Part shown: positions 30,501 through 38,783 of the stretch, in pieces
How positions within the stretch are numbered: the first letter of the stretch is position 1
How the letters are laid out: the number at the start of each line of letters is the position of its first letter
NCBI GenBank assembly: GCA_009695205.1
Contig: SIBK01000006.1
Span: 28,994-92,993 of the forward strand
From: Pedosphaera sp.
Lineage (GTDB): Bacteria > Verrucomicrobiota > Verrucomicrobiia > Limisphaerales > UBA9464
DNA: 64,000 nt
Direction of reading: 5' to 3'
Notes under the pieces: model-generated
What the model was told of the DNA's origin: nothing
Databases searched by the model: none
What the model saw: only the letters and a program-made list of their open reading frames with translations
Translations under genes and position numbers: made by a program

Positions 30501-31255
30501 CCGATGAGCTTCGACGGGAACTGGAACCAACAGGCAATCTGTCTGGGAAGCCGTCTGGGAAACCGAGTGCATTGGCTGATTCGTCCCAGCCGGGTGCGGG
30601 ATCGGGCCAGCCTCTTGAGCCGGCCGATGGAACAGACCCGTCTGCGAGCTCCCCGAAGACCGGAGCGTCGGCAGGCTCTCCGGGAAAACCGGGTCAGCAG
30701 CCTCCGGGGGATCCTTCTCCTGGCGCGCAGGCTCCTGGCGGGTCTCCCAATGGGAACGGCACTCCTCAATCCGGTCAGGCACGCGGGGAACGTTCGGCAG
30801 GGCAACCCGGAGGACAGGGCCGTGGGGCACGAACCGCCCGTTCTGGAAGCGACCCAGAATCGATGGCACGTGACGTGGCTGCGAACGGAGGGCGCGGCGG
30901 ATCCGGGAACCGGGGGCCGCTGTTGGGGGAGGAATTCGGGCCGTGGGCCGATCGACTTCGGGATGTCGAGGAAATGTTGGATGAACCGGGGTTAAGGAAT
31001 GACGTTGCGACAGCCCGGGAGAGTGCACGGCGACTGCGGCAGGACTTTCGGCGCGAGAAAACCAAGCCCGACTGGGCTGTGGTTCAATTGAAAGTGATCA
31101 ATCCGTTGGTCGAGGTTCGAAGCCGAATTGCAGAGGAACTTGCCCGCCGTGGTTCTAGGGAGGCTTTGGTGCCAATTGACCGAGATCCCGTTCCAGGCCG
31201 CTACACAGACCTCGTCCGCCGTTACTACGAAGATCTCGGAAAGGATCGGCGCTAA
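27527..31255 (+). CDS. DUF4175-like large membrane protein with coiled-coil region and Pro/Gly/Ser-rich linker
   Basis: ORF 27431-31255, likely start ATG 27527; two N-terminal TM segments, long Gln/Glu/Arg-rich helix region, low-complexity GKPSGKPS...GGQGRG linker. Confidence 0.75.
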   Translation: MIDPVLMAALRPLFRRQRRRDLLRRLATVWTLAGIVGIVGLGGGPWIGVPAFWARSVVAIIAVLGMGWAVWRFRQTRPDFRAIAGVVEVAHPELRGLLLTAVQQEMPAGRDLDFLPRRVVESAIDHGMTRDWRAGVPARDLSWAHAAHLAGLFLLLAVLVAPWGSVAERFRSSLAAEGLFVTPGDLTLEKGHNLVVLARFGRALPTAAELVVEADNEPPRRIPLVQSLSDPVFGGTVTDVRHHFRYRVESGSERSPEYKVTVFEFPRLERADAVLTFPPYTGLPPKRIEDTRRLSAVVDTHLDLTLQLNKPVTSARLIVRGAPTNRIDLIVVTNQARASLSNYSLIANQTLDLQLVDFDGRTNAVPASFFFAVSSNQTPEIRITSPRGDLRPSMLEEISYEGQVSDDFGVLSYGIAFTAADRETQIVELGGTVPGREKKSFQHVLRLEDLGLKPDQLVSWYVWADDLGPDGNRRRTTGDLFFAEIRPFDEIFREGAGMAGGEGGESDQAGGPATKLLELEKLILNATWKLRRGDGQAVDRQYHADAGVVLGSQAQALKQAQEAAEEATSARATTSWAAVIDAMTRAVDRLTAATNTRPPLAEALTHEQSALGALLQLQAREYEVSRSRNRSRSSGGSGESQNQRQIDQLDLAQSEDRYETQRQARANPKPEQREQLQILNRLQELARRQQDWNERVKELQYALQEARTEPEKEEIRRRLKRLQEEQQELLADTDELRQRMERPDNQSRMSAESRQLEETREDLQRAAESAGEGSTSQALAAGTRAQRKLQDLKEQVRKQNAGEFTEQLRELRSDSRELARGQEEVSQQMENLGRENRKSLSAASGQEKLLDRLGAQRTRMTNLVERATELSRQTESAEPLVSRHLEETLRKFTQEDGATAQRLEKELVDQGLLTRQIHDQLKAIPETDQAKSLGIATEMLRQGFTPQAGQAEKQARSIVDSFKGGIEKAAESVLGDDTEALRVAQQELETLTDELRRELEPTGNLSGKPSGKPSALADSSQPGAGSGQPLEPADGTDPSASSPKTGASAGSPGKPGQQPPGDPSPGAQAPGGSPNGNGTPQSGQARGERSAGQPGGQGRGARTARSGSDPESMARDVAANGGRGGSGNRGPLLGEEFGPWADRLRDVEEMLDEPGLRNDVATARESARRLRQDFRREKTKPDWAVVQLKVINPLVEVRSRIAEELARRGSREALVPIDRDPVPGRYTDLVRRYYEDLGKDRR

Positions 31256-31259
31256 CGTG

Positions 31260-33641
31260 ATGTTGGCTGCGACCCTCACCTTTGCGGACGGTAGTCGGAT
31301 ACCGCTGGCGATCGGCCTGCTCGGGGTCCTGAGCTTGGCGCTTTGGTGGAGCTACCGCCGGGCAGATGGCACTGGAGTGCGCTGGGGTGGACGGATTCTG
31401 AAATGGCTCGGTCTGATGGCGTTGGTGCTTTGTTTGCTGGATCCGCGCTGGACGGAACAGAGGGCCCGACCGGGTGCCAACCTCTTTGCCGTGATCGCTG
31501 ACAACAGTCAGGGCCTCCAGATTCACGACCCCGGAGCGTCCCGGTCCCGGGGCCAACAATTGCTCGATCTGCTAAATCCCGACGTGTCACCGTGGTTGCC
31601 AGAAATCGAAAAACACTTCGAACTGCGTCGGTACCTGTTCGATGTCCGGCTGCAAAATGTCCGGGATTTTGGGTTGTTGAATTTTGAGGGACCCGCCTCG
31701 GGAATTCTTGGAGCTCTGCGGACTGTGGCAGACCGGCATCAGGGGCGACCCCTCGCAGGGGTGCTGTTGCTCACCGACGGAAATGCCACGGATCTTCCGG
31801 AAACTATGCCGGAACTGGTGGGCCTTCCGCCGGTTTATCCCGTCGTCCTCGGCGGGCGCGAAGCCCCCCGCGACCTCTCTCTTCAATCGGTCACTGTTAA
31901 TCCAACGTCCTTCGAGGATGCCCCCGTTTCATTGCAAGCCGTTGTGCAAGCCGCCGGATTTCGCGGACGCGACGTCGTGGCCAATCTCCGGGATCCGGCT
32001 GGGCAATCGCTCGGGCGTCAGGTGCTTCGCGTGCCGGCCGAAGAGTCCCCGCTCCATTTCCGGTTTCAATTTCGCCCGGCTAAACCCGGTCTCTCATTTT
32101 GTGAACTCGAGGTCTCCCTCGCAGAATTGGGGACGGCTTCCACACGTTCCAACGCCCCCCCTGAGGAGGCCACTCTCGCAAATAACAGGCGAGTCGCTGT
32201 CGTGGACCGCGGGCAGGGCCCATACCGTGTGTTATACGTGGCCGGCCGGCCCAATTGGGAGTATAAGTTTCTCAATCGCGCCGTGCAGGGGGACGATCAG
32301 ATTCAAATGGTTGGTTTGATTCGAGTCGCAAAACGGGAGCCGAAATTTGACTTTCGCGGACGCCCGGGCGAGACCAGTAATCCCCTCTTCCGCGGTTTCG
32401 GTGAGCAATCCCGCGAGGAAATCGAGCGCTATGACCAGCCAGTGCTCGTGCGGCTGAATACCCGGGACGAACTCGAGCTCCGCGCCGGTTTCCCGCGGGT
32501 TGCTGAAGATCTATACGGATATCACGCGGTGATCGTAGACGATCTCGAAGCCGGGTTCTTTGGCGCCGATCAGGCCCTGCTGCTCCAGAAATTTGTCTCG
32601 GAACGCGGGGGTGGTTTTCTCATGTTGGGCGGCATGGAATCACTGGCGGCTGGCTTGTACCACCGCACCGCCATCGGTGACCTCCTGCCGGTATATCTAG
32701 ACCGGGTCCCGGAACAACCGCCCGTGGGACCCATCCGCTGGAATCTGTCTCGCGAGGGTTGGCTGCAACCCTGGGCGCGATTGCGTGAGGGCGAAGCGGA
32801 CGAAAAGCTTCGCATGGCAAGCATGCCTCCCTTCGAAGTGTTGAATCCTGTCGGCGGAATCAAACCAGGTGCCAGCGTCGTTGCCAACGCCATCGACGCC
32901 TCCGGTCACGAAGTCCCCGCTCTGGCCATTCAACGCTTCGGCCGAGGTAGGGCCGGCGTCCTGACGATCGGGGATTTCTGGCGATGGGGGATGCAGGATC
33001 CCGCGGCCCGGGAGGACATGGAGAAGGCGTGGCGTCAGATGATTCGCTGGTTGGTGACGGATACTCCCCGGCGGGTGGAATTGACCGCAAACACAACTCA
33101 CGTCGCCAGCGGCGAGGGGGTGACTCTTCAGGTCCGCGTCCGGGATCCCCGATTTCAACCTCTCGACGACGCTTCGGTGCAGCTCATCATTCAGCCTGTC
33201 TTTTTTAGCAATAGTCCGCCAAATCTGATGACCAATTCCATCCGCGTGGCAGCCGAACCCTCGGCCTCGGAACCCGGTCTTTATGAAGCGGTGTTTGTGC
33301 CGCATCTCACCGGCGGATTCCACGCCACGGCATTCGTCACCAACTCAGTCGGAGCGGAGGTCGGCCGAGCGGAGGCCGGGTGGAGCAGCGACCTTGCCGA
33401 GGAAGAGTTCCGTTCATTAACCCCGAACCGAAGCCTGCTGGAGACTATAGCGCGTCTCACGGGTGGGAAGGTGTTGGAGCCCGCCGAGCTAGCAGAATTC
33501 TCCCGAAAAATCCCCGGACGCCCAGCTCCGATCATGGAAGCGACATCCTCACCGGCCTGGCATACTCCGTGGTGGTTTGCTTTCGCCATGAGTTGTTTGT
33601 TGGCGGAGTGGGGCCTTCGCCGGTTACGAGGCCTTCCCTGA
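31260..33641 (+). CDS. Membrane protein with glutamine-amidotransferase-like domain
   Basis: ORF 31128-33641, likely start 31257/31260; N-terminal TMs, FLMLGGMESLAAGLYHRTAIGDLLPVYLDR GATase1-like segment, C-terminal TM. Confidence 0.8.
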   Translation: MLAATLTFADGSRIPLAIGLLGVLSLALWWSYRRADGTGVRWGGRILKWLGLMALVLCLLDPRWTEQRARPGANLFAVIADNSQGLQIHDPGASRSRGQQLLDLLNPDVSPWLPEIEKHFELRRYLFDVRLQNVRDFGLLNFEGPASGILGALRTVADRHQGRPLAGVLLLTDGNATDLPETMPELVGLPPVYPVVLGGREAPRDLSLQSVTVNPTSFEDAPVSLQAVVQAAGFRGRDVVANLRDPAGQSLGRQVLRVPAEESPLHFRFQFRPAKPGLSFCELEVSLAELGTASTRSNAPPEEATLANNRRVAVVDRGQGPYRVLYVAGRPNWEYKFLNRAVQGDDQIQMVGLIRVAKREPKFDFRGRPGETSNPLFRGFGEQSREEIERYDQPVLVRLNTRDELELRAGFPRVAEDLYGYHAVIVDDLEAGFFGADQALLLQKFVSERGGGFLMLGGMESLAAGLYHRTAIGDLLPVYLDRVPEQPPVGPIRWNLSREGWLQPWARLREGEADEKLRMASMPPFEVLNPVGGIKPGASVVANAIDASGHEVPALAIQRFGRGRAGVLTIGDFWRWGMQDPAAREDMEKAWRQMIRWLVTDTPRRVELTANTTHVASGEGVTLQVRVRDPRFQPLDDASVQLIIQPVFFSNSPPNLMTNSIRVAAEPSASEPGLYEAVFVPHLTGGFHATAFVTNSVGAEVGRAEAGWSSDLAEEEFRSLTPNRSLLETIARLTGGKVLEPAELAEFSRKIPGRPAPIMEATSSPAWHTPWWFAFAMSCLLAEWGLRRLRGLP

Positions 33642-33663
33642 CATCGGACCTCCCATTCTCACG

Positions 33664-34638
33664 ATGCATAGTTCAACTCTTCGATCCCTTGGCCTCTTGA
33701 TTTCCTTAGTAGCCGGAATGGCACGAAGCGCCGTTGGGGCGCCAGCCGACGCGCCTTCGGTGTCGCCTTCGGTTTGGCTCGTGATGGGTGCGTCGGGCGA
33801 CACGGATCTTACCACCAATTTTCTGCGACAAGCCCACACCTGGCAGGATACCGCCGCCCGCGCCGGTATCACGGCCCGGTTAATTGGAGATTCACCCGAT
33901 AACCAGACAAATGACTGGTCTCGCCTCCGGGATGCCCTTGCCGGCGAACCGCGCGATGGAAATGCCGAGCTCTGGTTGATCCTCATCGGCCACGGCACCT
34001 TCGATGGCCGGGATGCCAAATTTAACCTGCGCGGTCCGGATGTCTCTGCCGGGGAACTCTCCGGTTGGTTGAATCCAATCCACCGACCGACGATCGTCAT
34101 CGACACCACTTCGGCGAGCGCACCCTTTCTAAACAAACTGAAAGCACCCAACCGTGTGGTCGTCACGGCAACTCGCAGCGGGCATGAGAAAAACTATTCA
34201 CGGTTCGGATCATTCCTAGCCGAGGCCATCGCGGATCCCGCCGCCGATCTCGACCAGGACGGCCAGACATCGTTGCTCGAAGCATTTCTCTCCGCATCCC
34301 ACCGGAGCGCTGAGTTCTATCAAACCGCGGGACGTCTCGCGACCGAACATTCCCTGCTCGATGACAACGGCGATGGGCAGGGCACGCCGGCAGATTGGTT
34401 CCGCGGCGTCCTGGCGGTTAAGAAGCCGCAGAAGAATGTGCTGGTCGACGGGCTTCGCGCCCATCAGGTCCACCTAGTTGCCTCGGAGGCGGAGAGGCTA
34501 TTGACACCCGAGAGCCGCCGACTACGGGACGAACTTGAGCGCCAGGTGATGCGCCTTCGGGAGGAAAAGGCGCGTGTGCCCGAGGAAGAGTACTATACCC
34601 GGCTTGAAAAATTGCTGCTCGAACTGGCCCGGATTTGA
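33664..34638 (+). CDS. Secreted caspase/legumain-like (clan CD-like) protein, catalytic Cys apparently absent
   Basis: ELWLILIGHGTFDGRDAKFNLRGPDVSAGELSGWL followed by PTIVIDTTSASAPFL where a Cys would be expected, then VVVTATRSGHEKNYSRFG; signal peptide. Confidence 0.65.
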   Translation: MHSSTLRSLGLLISLVAGMARSAVGAPADAPSVSPSVWLVMGASGDTDLTTNFLRQAHTWQDTAARAGITARLIGDSPDNQTNDWSRLRDALAGEPRDGNAELWLILIGHGTFDGRDAKFNLRGPDVSAGELSGWLNPIHRPTIVIDTTSASAPFLNKLKAPNRVVVTATRSGHEKNYSRFGSFLAEAIADPAADLDQDGQTSLLEAFLSASHRSAEFYQTAGRLATEHSLLDDNGDGQGTPADWFRGVLAVKKPQKNVLVDGLRAHQVHLVASEAERLLTPESRRLRDELERQVMRLREEKARVPEEEYYTRLEKLLLELARI

Positions 34639-34686
34639 GGTCCGGCCAGCCGTTGTCCCGGAGCGTTTGAAGAATGGGTAAGGAAG

Positions 34687-35484
34687 CTACTTTTTCCGCA
34701 CGGTAAGCTTCCATTCGCGATTCCACTTCAGAGGCCAAAGCTTTTCCAGTTTCACGAGCTCAGCATGCCCTTCCGCAAAACCGACGTTGACCGCGCCGGG
34801 CAGGGTGTCCGTTCGCTTGATTGTTGTCTTGGCGCCGAAGGGAGGTGCGGCGTGACGGGGGATTGCGATCCGGTCAAGTCCGCCCGATCCACCCAGTCCG
34901 CCGTTGTTCGGGGTCAGATCCGGTTGATCGGTTTCGAGCGGCCAAGCATCCACCCACGCCGAGTCAGCGAAATAGGGCGTCTGGGAAGGCTCTTGAATCG
35001 CCGCCTCACCCTTGAACATCAGCTTGTCCTCACCGTATGGACTCTGGGTGTACATGTACCCGTTGATCGCATAGCTCCCCTGGTAGTTCGTACGGTCACC
35101 CGCCACGACCCATGGCTTGGTAATGGTGCCCCATCCATTCTCAGTCAGCACCTGCTTCGCTGTCCGTTGAGGGGTGCTTGGGCACAGTCGGACCCCATTG
35201 ACTGCCGCATAGCGGTTCTGGAGTCGCTGCATCCAAAGATCTGGCCAGGGATCATAGTTGATCGTTTTCCCCGTGTCTTGAATGTACATGAAGTTCGCGA
35301 CACCAATCTGCCGCAGGTTGCTGATACACTTGATCGCTTGAGCCTTGGATTTTGCCTTGGCCAGCGCCGGCAGCAACATGCCTGCCAGGATTGCGATTAT
35401 GGCGATCACAACCAATAGCTCAATCAGAGTGAATCCGATCTGCTCGCGGTGCCGGCGGGATTTGAGGAAGGTTTGTGTTGGCAT
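34687..35484 (-). CDS. Type II secretion pseudopilin-like protein (prepilin N-terminal cleavage/methylation motif)
   Basis: [37 protein letters not shown] and C-terminal [13 protein letters not shown] (H-X9-DG-type family). Confidence 0.92.
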   Translation of the reverse strand: MPTQTFLKSRRHREQIGFTLIELLVVIAIIAILAGMLLPALAKAKSKAQAIKCISNLRQIGVANFMYIQDTGKTINYDPWPDLWMQRLQNRYAAVNGVRLCPSTPQRTAKQVLTENGWGTITKPWVVAGDRTNYQGSYAINGYMYTQSPYGEDKLMFKGEAAIQEPSQTPYFADSAWVDAWPLETDQPDLTPNNGGLGGSGGLDRIAIPRHAAPPFGAKTTIKRTDTLPGAVNVGFAEGHAELVKLEKLWPLKWNREWKLTVRKK

Positions 35485-35721
35485 GGAAGTTCCGAGGTGG
35501 TGTGGATTTGAAATTAGAAATAGCGCTGGCTATTTTTTAGAAACCTAAAGCGTCCCGATGGCGGCCCACTGCACTGCACTGCACCGGAATATCGCGGGAC
35601 ATCTCCAAGACATAAGAATAGTTCTAGGCAGATGGCTCGATGGTGTCGAGCGATGATTTCGCACCGGCAGCGGATTGTGAGATCCAGACCACCAACTCCC
35701 GAGAATCCTTCTCAGCCGTCG

Positions 35722-36438
35722 TCACTCCCCCAAGGGGCGTGCCGCCAGCAATCTGGCCTCATGACACTTCTGCATCAGGAGACTCACGACGCCCTCCGAA
35801 TTCAGATCACTGGTGTCAATCGTGATGGCATCGGATGCCGGTTTCATCTGGGCGGTAGCTCGTTCAACGTCGCGACGATTTCGCTCCCGAATGTGCTCCA
35901 CCGCTTCGGCGACGGTCGTGTTATGACTCTTGGCCCAACGTGCGCCGGCTGCTTCATCCGCGACGATAAACCAAAATTTCAGAACTGCGTCCGGGAAGAC
36001 CACCGTCCCGCAGTCCCTCCCTTCGACGATCAACCCCTGGCGGCCCTTGATAAGGTCTCGTTGCGCCTGCAAGAGGCCCGCTCTCACACCAGCCAGGCGG
36101 CTAATCCGAGGCGTCAGGTCACCGACGCGCGGTGTGAAAATCTCACCCGTCAGATCGCGGCCCTGATATTCGAAGCGAGTAGCCTCCGGGGTGAGTACCA
36201 CTCGGAATTCCTTCGACCGGATCAAGTCCACGAGGGCTGCTTCGTTGTCGGGCGAGATTCCTGCCGCATCCGCCACGCGCGCGAGCCCGCGGTAAAAGGC
36301 GCCCGTGGAGACCCAGTCCCAGTTGAGCCGTGCCGCCAATCGCTGCGCTGCGGTCGATTTGCCCGTGTGGGCTCCGCCGTCGAGGGTAATTACGTTTTTC
36401 GCCCGCATGCGGGGGTAGGAAACCACAGCGCCTGACAA
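35722..36438 (-). CDS. cmk: Cytidylate kinase
   Basis: VITLDGGAHTGKSTAAQRLAARLNWDWVSTGAFYRGLA, GLIVEGRDCGTVVFPDAVLKFWFIVADEAAGARWA, AITIDTSDL; true start may be ATG 36408. Confidence 0.88.
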   Translation of the reverse strand: MSGAVVSYPRMRAKNVITLDGGAHTGKSTAAQRLAARLNWDWVSTGAFYRGLARVADAAGISPDNEAALVDLIRSKEFRVVLTPEATRFEYQGRDLTGEIFTPRVGDLTPRISRLAGVRAGLLQAQRDLIKGRQGLIVEGRDCGTVVFPDAVLKFWFIVADEAAGARWAKSHNTTVAEAVEHIRERNRRDVERATAQMKPASDAITIDTSDLNSEGVVSLLMQKCHEARLLAARPLGE

Positions 36439-36638
36439 CAGGCGATCCGGATTTGGGGGAGAATGGGATCGATCGGGAACGCAGGGGTAAGGGGCCTGGC
36501 GGTGTCACGCTTTTTCCAAACCGGCAAAGGGTCTCGAGGCGGTTTCCGGGAGCGCGTGACGAACCGCATAAAATCGAAAATCAAATTTCTGCTCTCAAAG
36601 CTGGTGACGTTTCCCCCATTTCAGTCTCCAATCGTGGG

Positions 36639-37934
36639 ATGAAATTCTCCTCTCTTTGTTGGTTGGGCGCGCTGGCCTGTACGGGGACAGCGGCCGCGGC
36701 CAACTGGCCTTCCTGGCGGGGCCCGAATCAGGATGGCTCAACACCTGAAACCAAGTTCCCGCTCACCTGGAGCCCGCGGAAGAATGTGAAGTGGAGGGCC
36801 GCCCTTCCCGAAGCGGGAAATTCGTCGCCGGTCGTCTGGGACAACACCGTGTTCATCACGCAAGCGTTGGCTGACGGCAAGCAGCGGACCCTGATGGCCT
36901 TCGACCGGGCGACCGGAAAGAAGCTCTGGCAGAAAGGAGTCACCTACGATCAGGCAGATCCGCATCATAGTTCCAATCCCCATTGCGCGGCGTCACCGGT
37001 GACGGATGGCGAGCGGGTGATCGTGAGCTTCGCCTCGGCGGGTGTGGTGGCATACGACTTCTCCGGCGAGCAGCTTTGGCGGGCGGATTTGGGAAAGCAG
37101 GTTCATGAATGGGGCCAGGGTTCCTCTCCGGTCATTCACGGCGATCAAGTCATCGTTTATCACGGTCCGGGTGATTCCTCGACCCTCTACGCACTCGACA
37201 AGCGGACCGGCAAAATCCAGTGGAACGTGCCGCTCAAGGAACAGCACCCGCCGGAGCGATGGGACGGGTTTGCGGGTAAAAGCGACGGCGTAATCGGCAC
37301 CTTTAGCACGCCGCTCGTCATCCGGGCCGGAACCCAGGACGAGATCATCCTGCCCGTTGCCAACCAATTGCAGGCGTTTGCCCCAGCCTCCGGAAAACAG
37401 TTGTGGCACGTCGATGGCATGAACCCGCTCGTGTATAGTTCGCCCACTCTCGGACAGGGGACCTTGGTGGTCTTCGGAGGATTCTTTGGCAGCGCGATCT
37501 TCGTCAAGCCGGGCGGGCAGGGAGATCGGACGGCGGATCGTCTGTTTTACGAGCGCCGGCTTAAAAAACACACGATCGGTTCTCCCCTCGTGAAGGATGG
37601 CTACATCTACCAAAGCGCGACCGATGGTTTCGGACAATGTTTCGAACTGGCGACGGGCAAACTCGTGTGGGAAGAGCGCCTGCCGTATTCGGGGGCTAGT
37701 GGTCCGACCTGGGCGTCGATGGTGCGGTCGGGTGACCATCTCTTCGTGGTCAACCAGTCGGGTGACACGCTCCTTCTGCGGGCGGCGCCTAAGTTTGAGT
37801 TGCTTGCCACCAACCCGATTCGAGAACTCTCCAACTCCACACTCGCGCTGTCAAATGGTGAGATCTTCCTGCGCACCCAAGCGGCGCTGTACTGCATCGC
37901 CGAGCCGAAGGGGACAGCGGCAGTGGACCGGTAA
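36639..37934 (+). CDS. PQQ-binding-like beta-propeller repeat protein
   Basis: ORF 36453-37934, likely start ATG 36639 with signal peptide; NWPSWRGPNQDGSTPETKFPLTWSPRKNVKWRAALPEAGNSSPVVWDNTVFITQ. Confidence 0.92.
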   Translation: MKFSSLCWLGALACTGTAAAANWPSWRGPNQDGSTPETKFPLTWSPRKNVKWRAALPEAGNSSPVVWDNTVFITQALADGKQRTLMAFDRATGKKLWQKGVTYDQADPHHSSNPHCAASPVTDGERVIVSFASAGVVAYDFSGEQLWRADLGKQVHEWGQGSSPVIHGDQVIVYHGPGDSSTLYALDKRTGKIQWNVPLKEQHPPERWDGFAGKSDGVIGTFSTPLVIRAGTQDEIILPVANQLQAFAPASGKQLWHVDGMNPLVYSSPTLGQGTLVVFGGFFGSAIFVKPGGQGDRTADRLFYERRLKKHTIGSPLVKDGYIYQSATDGFGQCFELATGKLVWEERLPYSGASGPTWASMVRSGDHLFVVNQSGDTLLLRAAPKFELLATNPIRELSNSTLALSNGEIFLRTQAALYCIAEPKGTAAVDR

Positions 37935-38118
37935 TAAATCGGATTTCTTGGCCCGTGCTGAGCCCAAAGCTCTGGATGCTGTAGCAATCAACTCGACATT
38001 CACTCAGGAATCCTGAGTACAATCTGTGGGGCGACTCCTACGCGGCGAAATACTTTATCCCACGCTAACAAAACCCGTCCTTTCGGAATCGCCGCGGATT
38101 TATTCTGGGTGACGCCAA

Positions 38119-38151
38119 CGTAGCGCAGGTTTCCAACCTGCTGTGTCGCCG
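38119..38151 (+). repeat. Intergenic stem-loop repeat, copy 1 (GCAGGTT-TCC-AACCTGC)
   Basis: cgtagcgcaggtttccaacctgctgtgtcgcc; perfect 7-bp stem at 38125-38131/38135-38141. Confidence 0.85.
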
Positions 38152-38245
38152 ACCGCCAGTAGGCCGGGGGTCGGAAGTATCAAGCGCGTTGGCTCTAGTC
38201 TCAAGGCTCGGAGCGTGTTCAACGCTCAGCAAATTGGAAATCCGC

Positions 38246-38274
38246 GATACAGCAGACTGGAAGTCTGCGCTACG
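38246..38274 (-). repeat. Intergenic stem-loop repeat, copy 2, inverted (GCAGACT-GGA-AGTCTGC)
   Basis: gatacagcagactggaagtctgcgctacg; perfect 7-bp stem at 38252-38258/38262-38268; reverse complement aligns with copy 1. Confidence 0.85.
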
Positions 38275-38585
38275 AACGGCGGTGGGGCCGCCGAAATGGA
38301 CAGATTCGCAAACATCGAGGAAGCTGTTGCAGCTTCGCTCAACCAAAACAGAGCCGGAGCGTGCGAAGGAGGGCTCATCGCCCGCAGGCCAGATCAACCT
38401 GCGGCACATTGGTGTCGATGAGTTACTGCAATCTCCCCGAACGTGTCATTCTCGCCATCGCTCAGAAAATTGATGAAAGCATTCTCTCGACGAATCCTAT
38501 CAAGCCAAAAGAATCTGGCTTTGAGACCCAGCGGCGATGTCAATACGGCGCGCATAAAAGCATAACAATTGCCACTCTCCTCCAA

Positions 38586-38783
38586 TCACCAACTCCACCG
38601 AAGTCGATAGAACTGCGCATCGGGGGTAGTTGGGTCAACAAGTCCAAGTCCAAGTACAATCAGCGATTTATCGCCAGCAATGTTGGTGATAGTCCTCCAG
38701 TGATTGCGCTCTGGAGACCCGTCTATAGAATATGTTAACGTTTTTGAGACGTCGACTACATATATCGAACCGTTAATCCTCAC
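38586..38783 (-). pseudogene. Possible remnant C-terminus of a secreted protein
   Basis: 65-aa ORF ending ...ERNHWRTITNIAGDKSLIVLGLGLVDPTTPDAQFYRLRWSW, similar in style to the FYRLSR end of the 46175-50089 protein; no upstream body found. Confidence 0.4.

Noticed and set aside
35566-35585. ctgcactgcactgca short tandem repeat
   Set aside because: Only three 5-bp units in an intergenic region; not distinguishable from chance.
35632-36435. 267-aa + ORF
   Set aside because: Antisense to cytidylate kinase.
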